Positions 6,908-14,442 of a DNA stretch of 28,590 nucleotides are shown here, piece after piece. The position numbers and the translations under genes were made by a program. Each line of letters opens with the position of its first letter. The stretch's first letter is position 1. Under the pieces are notes generated by a model. That model ran no database searches. It saw only the letters and a list, made by a program, of their open reading frames with translations, and was not told where the DNA came from. The stretch lies in assembly GCA_041645035.1 (NCBI GenBank), contig JBAZQU010000014.1:1-28590 (forward strand), in the 5' to 3' direction. This DNA is from 2-02-FULL-48-14 sp041645035. GTDB taxonomy: Bacteria; Patescibacteriota; Gracilibacteria; UBA1369; 2-02-FULL-48-14.

Positions 6908-8313
6908 GGGTTCGAGCCCGAACTAAGAATTAAAGCGTTGTACTGTTCGGCCGCCTCCACACTGAGCGCGTCACCGGGCTTGGAAAGCTCATAGGATTTT
7001 TTGAATTCCCACTTGGCGCCCTCAAGATTTTCTTCCGCGAGTCGAATTTGTCCGGCAATAAGATGCGCCTCGGCTAGATCCGGATTTAGGTCGAAAGCCG
7101 TCTCAATGGCAGTAGCAGCTTGCTCAATTTCGCCACGTTTCAGATATACCTCCGCCAAATAAGTGTGGCTCTGAGCTTCCTGAGGAAAATAAGAGGTGCT
7201 TTCTTGCGCCAGAGTGAGGGCTCTATCCAAGTCGCCCAGAACGTCTATGGTTAAGTGCAGAGGTTCGGCGAAAAGGGAAAGATTCTGATGATCTATTTTG
7301 ATTAAATACTCATAAGCCGCCACGGCATCCTCATAGTTGCCGAGCTTGTCCTGGCATTCCGCGAGCTTTAAGTAAGCCTCACTTTCCGGTTTAAAATCAT
7401 AGAGCAGAGCGAGTTCAAAAGCATCCACGGCTTCAGCATATTTTTCCTGTTTGTAATAAGCCATTCCCAAGAAATAATGGGTTTCCGGCTTTACAGCGTC
7501 GAGTTTTTTAGCTTGTTTGAAGGCATCTTCCGCTTCGGCAAATTTCTCCATCTGGAGCTGCGTGTAACCAAACAGTATCCACACATCACGGTAATTATTT
7601 TTTTCGGTCAACACCTGGCGAGAAAGTTCTTCCGCCATTGGATATTCTTCAGAATCAATCAAGGTTTCGGCGAGGAGTGCTTTTAAATAAATGACTTGGC
7701 CGTTCTGCTGTGCGTTATAATTTTGAAAAGCGCTTTGAAAATTCTGCAAGTAAGCCACCGGAACCGAACCACTCAGCGTCGTGGCTTTTTCCAGTTTAAC
7801 TTGGGCTTCATCATAGTTTCCAAGATAAGCTTGCAAGACGGCCTGATAAAAAACCGTGGCCTGATGTTCACCGTTTCCTCCGTTCAAAGTAGCCAAAGCT
7901 TCCTCGAATTTTTTATTTCGCATAAGCGCGATGGCGTAATTCACGCGGGTATCATCATTGGGGCTAAGCTCGTAAGCACGTTTGAGACTGTTCAAGGCTT
8001 CTTCATAGGATCCCAATTTGAGATAGCTTTTTCCAAGCTTCGTATAACCCGCCTCCACGTTTTCTTCAACAGTAACCGCGATGGAATATTCCGTGGCCGC
8101 CAGCTTGTAGTAACCCGCTTCAAAGAGTTGATCGCCTTTGGTTATGCGAGTTTCGTAACTGAGGGGAAGGTTCGCGTCCGGCTCGGTGAGCGTTTCTTCT
8201 AAAAGGTTTGTACTCATGAATTGCCGTGCCACACTGAATCCTAAAACGCCCACACTTAGCAGAAGGGCGGCGGAAAGTGCGATGACTCCAATTTGGAGAG
8301 TGGGAGTTTTCAT
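6904..8313 (-). CDS. Membrane-anchored TPR-repeat protein
   Basis: A 469-residue protein with one N-terminal membrane helix (about residues 7-27), followed by roughly ten tetratricopeptide repeats covering residues 50-465. Clear repeat cores include AGYTKLGKSYLKLGSYEEALNS, VWILFGYTQLQMEKFAEAE, THYFLGMAYYKQEKYAEAVD, YLKLAECQDKLGNYEDAV and SHTYLAEVYLKRGEIEQAA, each with the W-L-G-Y-A-F-A-P spacing. TPR domains are protein-binding scaffolds. The repeats would lie outside the cytoplasm if the helix is an uncleaved signal anchor. The gene starts 5 nt after ruvC and overlaps the prepilin peptidase gene by 4 nt, suggesting a role in pilus assembly or secretion, by context only. No enzymatic domain is seen. 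Confidence is high for the fold, low for the function. Confidence 0.88.
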   Translation of the reverse strand: MKTPTLQIGVIALSAALLLSVGVLGFSVARQFMSTNLLEETLTEPDANLPLSYETRITKGDQLFEAGYYKLAATEYSIAVTVEENVEAGYTKLGKSYLKLGSYEEALNSLKRAYELSPNDDTRVNYAIALMRNKKFEEALATLNGGNGEHQATVFYQAVLQAYLGNYDEAQVKLEKATTLSGSVPVAYLQNFQSAFQNYNAQQNGQVIYLKALLAETLIDSEEYPMAEELSRQVLTEKNNYRDVWILFGYTQLQMEKFAEAEDAFKQAKKLDAVKPETHYFLGMAYYKQEKYAEAVDAFELALLYDFKPESEAYLKLAECQDKLGNYEDAVAAYEYLIKIDHQNLSLFAEPLHLTIDVLGDLDRALTLAQESTSYFPQEAQSHTYLAEVYLKRGEIEQAATAIETAFDLNPDLAEAHLIAGQIRLAEENLEGAKWEFKKSYELSKPGDALSVEAAEQYNALILSSGSNP

Positions 8314-8318
8314 TGCAG

Positions 8319-8789
8319 TTATCTTAATGTAGCTGCCAGGGTGAGGGCAAGGCTCACTGCGTCCGCCGCGTCGTCGGGTTTCGGAACTTCTTTGAGTTTA
8401 AGCTCCAGTTTCACCATTTTTTGAATAGACTTTTTGTCGGCGCGTCCGTTGCCGGTGAGCGCCAGCTTCATGGCACTGGGGGAAAACTCGTACACTTCAA
8501 TCCCATGCTCATACAAAGCCAGAAGGATAACTCCACGTGCATGGGACACTTGAATCCCCGTGGTAACATTCTTTGAGAAAAAAATTTGTTCAATCGAGCA
8601 GAATTTTGGTTTGTATTCGGTGAGAAGTGAAGAAATATCTTTGTAGATTTCTTGGAGACGTTCACCGAGCGGAAGTTTGGCGGGAGTGTTCACCACACCC
8701 ACGGTGATGAGTTTTTTTTCGTGACCTTCCACGTCCAAAACTGCAAAACCAGTGGTGGCGAGTCCGGGATCAATGCCTAAAATGCGCAT
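8319..8789 (-). CDS. ruvC: Holliday junction resolvase RuvC
   Basis: A 156-residue endonuclease that cuts four-way DNA junctions during recombination, working with RuvA and RuvB. All four catalytic acidic residues are visible: Asp7 in ILGIDPGLATTGFAV, Glu67 in CSIEQIFF, and Asp140 and Asp143 in KPDDAADAVSLAL. These correspond closely to the E. coli positions 7, 66, 138 and 141. The GNGRADK segment (113-119) is also typical. ruvA is in the window but 9 kb away in another operon, and ruvB is not seen. The gene follows a strong inverted repeat after pyk and is 5 nt ahead of the TPR gene. No Shine-Dalgarno sequence precedes the ATG at 8789. Confidence 0.97.
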   Translation of the reverse strand: MRILGIDPGLATTGFAVLDVEGHEKKLITVGVVNTPAKLPLGERLQEIYKDISSLLTEYKPKFCSIEQIFFSKNVTTGIQVSHARGVILLALYEHGIEVYEFSPSAMKLALTGNGRADKKSIQKMVKLELKLKEVPKPDDAADAVSLALTLAATLR

Positions 8790-8831
8790 GAGGAAAGTTT
8801 AAAGGTGAATTCGAAAATCTACAATGAGTAA

Positions 8832-8895
8832 AGGCTTTCTGAGGGAAGGTTCAGTACGAGAGCCTTTATGTACTTCACCTTCCCTCAGAAAGCTT
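8832..8895. repeat. Long inverted repeat between pyk and ruvC
   Basis: The 17 bases 8834-8850 are perfectly complementary to 8877-8893. One wobble and one further pair extend the outer end (8832-8833 with 8894-8895). An inner 5-bp stem (8853-8857 with 8870-8874) is separated from the main stem by a 2x2 mismatch, leaving a 12-base loop. This would form a very stable hairpin in the RNA 22 nt after the pyk stop codon. On the minus strand it is followed only by CTTT and no long U run, so a classic intrinsic terminator is not certain. It may be a partial terminator, an mRNA 3'-end stabiliser or processing site, or a small mobile repeat. No second copy was noticed in the window. Confidence 0.85.
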
Positions 8896-8916
8896 AACCG
8901 TGGATTTCGGATTCAC

Positions 8917-10314
8917 TCACACCGTCATCAGTACAAGCGAACGTTTTTCGTTGGAGAGTTTGATACTTACAATTTGCTGGCCTTTTTTGAGAAATTTTTG
9001 TTTTTGCAATTCCCGGACAATTTCTTCGCTGCGGAAAGGACCGGTGTGAATGTACACATGATGCACTCCCCACAAAAAGTGGAGTTGACGGGCGAGTTCG
9101 ACAGAGCCGGTCACCACAATTACAGGATTTTTTGGACGATGTTTGAGTACAGTGCGTGCAGTGAAACCATGACGGGTGAGCACTACAATGGCGGCCGCAT
9201 CAATTTCGTCGGCCATTTTGCAGGCGTTCAAAGCTACGGTTTCATCTTCCAGTTGTTTGGGATTGATGGAAGGAGCTGCAGGGAAGAGTTCCGCATTTTT
9301 AAAGATGGCTTCTTCGGTCACTTGGGCCACACGAGCAAGGGTGCGTACCGCTTCACTGGGATATTTACCCACGGCCGTTTCATTGGAAAGCATAAAAGCA
9401 TCGGCGTGATCAAAAATCGCAGTGGCGGCATCACTCATCTCTGCGCGAGTTGGAAGAGGACTATCCACCATGGATTGCAAGATTTGTGTGGCGACGATAA
9501 CGGGTTTTCCCTCTTGGCGGCAGAGCGCGAGTATACGTTTTTGCTCCACGGGAACACGCTCCGCTTCGATTTCGATGCCGAGATCACCGCGAGCCACCAT
9601 GATTCCATCCGCGCTTTGAATAATTTCGTTGATATTGAGGAGCGCCTTGGGACGTTCCACTTTAGCGATGAGCATTATGTGACGTTTGGTATGTCGAGCA
9701 ATGGCGCTACGTACACGCTCAAGATCGGCTGCGTTTTCCACGAACGAAACAGCTACCGCATCCACGCCAAGCATTTTCACACCAAAAGCGAGATCTTTTT
9801 TGTCCTTTTCATTCAGTGCTTCCGAAGAGGGAAGGCGAGAGTCAGGAATGTTCACTCCTTTATGAGAATTTAAAACACCTGAAGTCAAAACTTTGGCTCG
9901 TACATGCCGTCCAGAGATGGATAAAATTTTTGTTCGAATAAGTCCGTCTTCTATGAGCAGGTGATCGCCTTTCTTCACTACATGCGGTAGGGCGACATAG
10001 GGGAGAGGAATGGTGCCTTTTTCAGTTCCTCGAATAGAAAAAGTCACAACTTCACCTCGTTTTACCGCAATGCCTTTTGCCGGGAGTTGACCCAGGCGTA
10101 TTTTTGGACCCTGCAAATCTTGCATGATCACAACGGTTTTGCCGGTTTCTTTTTCTACGGCACGGATATTTTTTACAATCTTTTTGAATTGATCATAAGT
10201 GCCATGCGAAAAGTTGAGGCGGGCAATATCCATACCCGCCTCAACTAAAGATTTTATTTCGGATTTTTCTTCTGCTGCAGGCCCGAGAGTCGCAACAATT
10301 TTAGTGTGGCGCAT
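8917..10314 (-). CDS. pyk: Pyruvate kinase
   Basis: A 465-residue glycolytic enzyme converting phosphoenolpyruvate and ADP to pyruvate and ATP. The N-terminal barrel opens with TKIVATLGPAAEEK and MDIARLNFSHGTYD. The B domain lies at about residues 70-165, and LIAKVERPKALLNINEI and the active-site signature DGIMVARGDLGIEIEAERVP follow. The ATQILQSMVDSPLPTRAEMSD segment is the usual A-T-Q-M-L-E-S-M-x-x-x-P-x-P-T-R-A-E motif with Ile-Leu-Gln in place of Met-Leu-Glu. The C-terminal regulatory domain (about 345-465) is present. Length is normal. The ATG directly abuts the TAA of the giant surface-protein gene, so the two are co-transcribed. AGAGG 5 nt before the ATG is one of the very few Shine-Dalgarno-like sequences in the window. 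Confidence 0.97.
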   Translation of the reverse strand: MRHTKIVATLGPAAEEKSEIKSLVEAGMDIARLNFSHGTYDQFKKIVKNIRAVEKETGKTVVIMQDLQGPKIRLGQLPAKGIAVKRGEVVTFSIRGTEKGTIPLPYVALPHVVKKGDHLLIEDGLIRTKILSISGRHVRAKVLTSGVLNSHKGVNIPDSRLPSSEALNEKDKKDLAFGVKMLGVDAVAVSFVENAADLERVRSAIARHTKRHIMLIAKVERPKALLNINEIIQSADGIMVARGDLGIEIEAERVPVEQKRILALCRQEGKPVIVATQILQSMVDSPLPTRAEMSDAATAIFDHADAFMLSNETAVGKYPSEAVRTLARVAQVTEEAIFKNAELFPAAPSINPKQLEDETVALNACKMADEIDAAAIVVLTRHGFTARTVLKHRPKNPVIVVTGSVELARQLHFLWGVHHVYIHTGPFRSEEIVRELQKQKFLKKGQQIVSIKLSNEKRSLVLMTV

Positions 10315-13300
10315 TTATGCCTCTAGTTTACGGTTTCGATAGAAGAGGGCAAGGGCTGTTAGGCTCGCGAGTACTGCAATACTGCCCAGTACAATTATCC
10401 AAGGTGAATTGATCTCTCCACTTGCGAATGCGGTACCGGTTACGTTGAAAGAGATTTGAGTCGGCGTACTCTTGGCACCTGTTTTGAGATCCTGCGCGTA
10501 CCAGGTTACGGTGTGCTCACCGAGTTCGAGATTTTCAACCGGGCGGGCGTTGATGGTTTGATTAGATGCATCTGCAATGAGGGTTTGGCTGAAAATGGTA
10601 CTGCGCCATGCGATCACTATCATATAGTTGTCGGCCGCGGTGAGGGCCAAAGTAGGTCTCCTTTCGTTAGTGACAGATCCGTTTTCAACGCCGAGGCTTA
10701 TATATTGAGGTTTCTTCACATAACTCACCACATTGAGAGTGACTGTTCGGGAAATATCGGTAAGCTCCTCTAAACTGGCTCCGGTGGTGAGCACTAAGGT
10801 GTGTTCTCCGGGTTCCAATTCGGCTTCGGTCAAAAGAATATAACGACCATCTTCATCGGAAACAGTTTCTCCCGCCAAAGTCAGACTGCCGTCGCCCTTC
10901 ACCTCATAAGCCTGTACGGTTTCTTCTTCACCCGCATGTCCCATAAAGAATTGTTGGCCTTCTTCTACGGTTTCTCCATCATTTATATTTACGATGCTCA
11001 CACCTCCAGCGGCTGAGGCTGTGGTCGTGGCGGTAGGGTCAGTTCCATATTGGAGCACTTCATCTCCATCAGAAAGCCCGTCCGCATCGCTATCGTCATC
11101 CTGAGGGTCGGTTCCGGTGTAAAATTCAGAGAGGTCGGAAAGACCGTCTTCATCGGAGTCGATAATTCCCAAAGATTCAGTGATTCCTTCTTCCGCAATA
11201 TAGTCCGTGAGTTCTAGTGAACTGACTTCAGGCTCATTGTATGTGAAGGGTTCAACATCTTCCGCATCGGCAGTTTCGTCATTATCAGTATCATAACTTT
11301 CCGGATTGGTTCCCTCAACGAAGAGCTCTTCCGCATCTGTGAGTCCGTCTCCGTCGGTATCTACCACGTTAATATCCCCTCCATAAAGGATTTCTTCCCA
11401 GTCGTAAGCGCCGTCTCCGTCGCTGTCACGGGTTTTGGGAATATTTTTTCCGCCTGTCCTAAGGTCGATCAAGATCTGAGGGACTCCTTGGGCATTTTTG
11501 TCGCCAAAGACCTTATTATCAAAAAGTTTTGCGTTGTATTTCAGAGGCCTGATAGGGGCGGGGGGCAAGCTGTCACGAATGGACACTTCTTTAATAGGTT
11601 TTACATATTCATAGATTCCGCTGTAGAAACTTTTGCTCGGTTCAACATCCGTTGTGTTTTCCGTTGTGTTCGCGTCACTTGTCGAAGAAGTGTTGTTATT
11701 TACCGTGCCGTTGTCGGCGACCCCATCGGTAGTTTCAGAACTATCCTCCGTTACACCGGTAACTACTTCAGTGTCTTCCACAGTATCGGGTTCTTCTTCT
11801 CCAGCCATGCTTTCTTGGGCTTCGTCATCGTCGCCGACAGTATTCTGGCTTGAACTACTCCCGCCACTGCTACCTCCGCTACTTCCGCCTCCGGCGGTAT
11901 TGGTTATGGTGGCCACGCTAGCCGCGGAAGTATTCCCGGCGGCATCTACTATAGTGATAGATACTGAGTTAACTCCAACTTGGAGACTAACGAACACAGA
12001 AAAGTTACCGAGTCCGTCAACGTTAACACCGGAATCCACGCCATTCACATAAACGTTTCCACCTACTTCCGTTCCGGAACCCGTAATGGTGGTTGTGGAA
12101 GTGGTGGTTGAAGAATAACTCAAAGTAGGTGCGGTTGGAATCGCGGTATCGCGTCTAATGACGTGGATAAAGGCTACGGAACTGTTTGACGTGTAATCTT
12201 TGGCTACGATGGAGAGATTATTCTGTCCCTCAACAATAGCGTAGTCGTTGAGCGTCCAAGTGGTCAATGCGTCACTGGCTACTTGTTGGACACCATCAAT
12301 CCAAACACTAGAATTAGCTTCTTTTGTCCCGACAAGATCAACAGTAGTTGTACCTACCGTGGTCTCACTGACCGGGCTTGTTATTGTGGGAGCAGTAGGC
12401 GCCGTACTATCCGTTGTGGCAGTAATTTCTGCGGAAGACGCGGACGTACTGGAAGTGGCGTTGGTGACGGTGGCAGAAACTTCACCATCTGCCGTGATTG
12501 CGATGTGGCGCTCCCAAGTACCTTCAGCCGTAGCCGTTTCGGTTGCCCAATAACTACCATTTACAAAGATTTCTACGGTGCCATTGGCAATGCTGGTCCC
12601 ACCAACGTAAGAACTAGTTGCTGAGGTTATCGCAGGAGTAGCAACACTTTCATTTGCAGGATTGGTTCGATTAATATTTCCGCCTGCAAGATAGCCGTTC
12701 CTTCGCACGCTATTAAAGTTACCGGCGTTGCCCGCAATGTTTACACAGTATTTCCCCGAGGCAGAGGCTAGGGTGTTTCCTGCGCCTGTGGCGGTACCTC
12801 CAATGACATTAGAAGCTGCGGTAGAATCCAATTCAATTGCGTCTTCAGTATTCAATCTTTGAGTGACGGCATCGGCAGCCAGACCAATAATATTGTTCAC
12901 TACCGTAGTAGAGTCGGCTCCATTTATATAAATTCCCTCAAGTCCATTGGAGGAAATAATATTTTGCCTACCGGCTACATTGATTTCGCCGACAGTAGCC
13001 GAGTCGGCTGCGATTCGAATTCCATAACTTCCGTTACCCAGAGCGGTAGTTTCATCCGCTTGGAGTCCAATGACGTTTCCATATATGTCAGCATCGGTCG
13101 CTCCGGTGGATTGGATATAAATTCCGTTGGCAGTGTTTCCTGAAATTAAGTTTCCTTGATCGGTGTCTCCAATGAGAAGACCCGTTGCAGTTCCCCCCGT
13201 GAGCACCAGAATTCCTGAGCTTCCATTAGCAAGCGCGCTGGTTCCGGTCGAGTCGGTTCCGATGTAATTGTTCTTAATAATGTTGGAACTCGCGCTGGTC

Positions 13301-14361
13301 GCGACGCCATCAATTTGAATGCCGTCTAAAATATTACCCGAAATAATATTTCGGCTGGCAGAAGTCGTACCGCCCACGGTATTTGATTCAGATTCCAAAT
13401 CAATACCAGCCAGGCTATTTCCCAAAGCCGCACTGCCCGCAGAAGTCACTCCTATGTAGTTATTTGCTATCGTGATTCCGTTTGAGCCTGTGATCCGTAT
13501 CCCGTTGTAGTTGTTGCCGGAAATAATATTTCGGTCGGCCGTAAGGATCCCTCCAATAGTGGTGCTGGTCACGCCGCTGCGGATTATAATCCCATTTTGA
13601 AGATTACCGGCGTCGTCGCTGCCGGTAGAGGTTCCGATGTAGTTGCTTTTTATTGTGACCGCTGCATCCGTGAGGTCGATCCCATTCGTAGTGTTATTCA
13701 CAATGATGTTTTGCTGCGCAGCGCTTCCTCCAATCGTTAGACCCGTAACGGTACCTGAGGCTATAATTCCGGTTCCATTCGCACTTAATGATCCTATGTA
13801 GTTGTGTTGGATTGTGATGCTATCCGCTCCACTGATGAGGATTCCTGCGCCGGTAGCGCTATCCCAATTATTGAGCCCACGGGCTCCGGTTCCTCCGATG
13901 TTTCCGCCGGTTACGCCACTTTCAAGGACTAATCCGTTAGTCGGTCCCCCCGTGCAACCTATCCCTTTAACACTGTGTCCGCCGCCACTACTGATATCCA
14001 AGCAATAAGTTAGACCGGCGGCATTCAAAATAATATCTGCGCCTCCGGCAAATCCGTTTGCTGCGGTTTCCCCGTTGATACCAATGGTTTCAGTAATTTT
14101 AGGGAGATCCGTAACTAAATTAATAGTTCCCCAAAGCGCAGCGCCGAATTCAATTGTATCGGCTCCTCCGCTTGCGTTGGCGTCAGTAATCGCTTGGCGA
14201 AAAGAGCCTGCACCAGCATCATCGGTGTTGGTAACCGTGTAGGTTACCGCTTGGCTCGATGGCACGTGCAGCAAGGCCCCTAAAAGTAGGGCAACTCCCA
14301 TTAGGAGCAGGGAGTTCAAAAAACCGGTCAACGGTTTTTGGATGCTTGACGCGTTTGCCAT
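10315..14361 (-). CDS. Giant secreted beta-helix / thrombospondin-3 surface protein
   Basis: A 1348-residue secreted protein. A signal peptide with hydrophobic core at residues 12-32 ends near SSQA (38). Residues 40-590 form a right-handed parallel beta-helix built from repeats such as RNIISGN, NNYIG and NGIxI, about 60 residues apart, with the opening TVTNTDDAGAGSFRQAI typical of CSLREA/PbH1-type surface proteins. Two to three Ig-like beta domains follow (about 600-820). A Gly/Ser linker (823-838) and a Thr/Asn/Glu-rich acidic stretch come next. Calcium-binding thrombospondin-3-type repeats of the DSDGDG and DTDGDGLTDAEE type occupy about 979-1105. Two more beta domains and a C-terminal membrane helix (1321-1342) with a basic RNRKLEA tail end the protein. 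No LPxTG motif is seen. It is probably an adhesin or glycan-binding surface protein; enzymatic activity cannot be excluded for the beta-helix. It heads the pyk operon. Confidence 0.88.
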   Translation of the reverse strand: MANASSIQKPLTGFLNSLLLMGVALLLGALLHVPSSQAVTYTVTNTDDAGAGSFRQAITDANASGGADTIEFGAALWGTINLVTDLPKITETIGINGETAANGFAGGADIILNAAGLTYCLDISSGGGHSVKGIGCTGGPTNGLVLESGVTGGNIGGTGARGLNNWDSATGAGILISGADSITIQHNYIGSLSANGTGIIASGTVTGLTIGGSAAQQNIIVNNTTNGIDLTDAAVTIKSNYIGTSTGSDDAGNLQNGIIIRSGVTSTTIGGILTADRNIISGNNYNGIRITGSNGITIANNYIGVTSAGSAALGNSLAGIDLESESNTVGGTTSASRNIISGNILDGIQIDGVATSASSNIIKNNYIGTDSTGTSALANGSSGILVLTGGTATGLLIGDTDQGNLISGNTANGIYIQSTGATDADIYGNVIGLQADETTALGNGSYGIRIAADSATVGEINVAGRQNIISSNGLEGIYINGADSTTVVNNIIGLAADAVTQRLNTEDAIELDSTAASNVIGGTATGAGNTLASASGKYCVNIAGNAGNFNSVRRNGYLAGGNINRTNPANESVATPAITSATSSYVGGTSIANGTVEIFVNGSYWATETATAEGTWERHIAITADGEVSATVTNATSSTSASSAEITATTDSTAPTAPTITSPVSETTVGTTTVDLVGTKEANSSVWIDGVQQVASDALTTWTLNDYAIVEGQNNLSIVAKDYTSNSSVAFIHVIRRDTAIPTAPTLSYSSTTTSTTTITGSGTEVGGNVYVNGVDSGVNVDGLGNFSVFVSLQVGVNSVSITIVDAAGNTSAASVATITNTAGGGSSGGSSGGSSSSQNTVGDDDEAQESMAGEEEPDTVEDTEVVTGVTEDSSETTDGVADNGTVNNNTSSTSDANTTENTTDVEPSKSFYSGIYEYVKPIKEVSIRDSLPPAPIRPLKYNAKLFDNKVFGDKNAQGVPQILIDLRTGGKNIPKTRDSDGDGAYDWEEILYGGDINVVDTDGDGLTDAEELFVEGTNPESYDTDNDETADAEDVEPFTYNEPEVSSLELTDYIAEEGITESLGIIDSDEDGLSDLSEFYTGTDPQDDDSDADGLSDGDEVLQYGTDPTATTTASAAGGVSIVNINDGETVEEGQQFFMGHAGEEETVQAYEVKGDGSLTLAGETVSDEDGRYILLTEAELEPGEHTLVLTTGASLEELTDISRTVTLNVVSYVKKPQYISLGVENGSVTNERRPTLALTAADNYMIVIAWRSTIFSQTLIADASNQTINARPVENLELGEHTVTWYAQDLKTGAKSTPTQISFNVTGTAFASGEINSPWIIVLGSIAVLASLTALALFYRNRKLEA
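12953..13534 (-). repeat. Degenerate tandem repeats encoding beta-helix coils
   Basis: A 15-base word (gaaataatatttcgg on the plus strand) occurs identically at 13340-13354 and 13520-13534, exactly 180 bp apart. A 12-base partial copy lies at 12953-12964. They encode the RNIISGN/QNIISSN turns of successive beta-helix coils. This is intragenic repetition that could support recombination and changes in coil number. Confidence 0.6.
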
Positions 14362-14393
14362 AGGACGTGGGTTTTATTTTTATGAATCTTAAA

Positions 14394-14422
14394 ATTGTAA
14401 CACAAAAACACTTCCGATTCAA
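14394..14422 (-). promoter_or_regulatory. Sigma-70-like promoter of the surface protein-pyk operon
   Basis: TTGAAT (14417-14422) and TACAAT (14394-14399) are separated by 17 bp on the minus strand. The -10 ends 32 nt before the ATG at 14361, which predicts a leader of about 25 nt. It lies in the 81-nt gap after glmS and gives the surface-protein train its own start. Confidence 0.62.
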
Positions 14423-14442
14423 GCCTGGTTAAAGCGGCGGTG

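Noticed and set aside
8824..9873. A 349-codon plus-strand frame opposite pyk and the inverted repeat
   Set aside because: It is antisense to conserved pyruvate kinase motifs and shows no recognisable domain.
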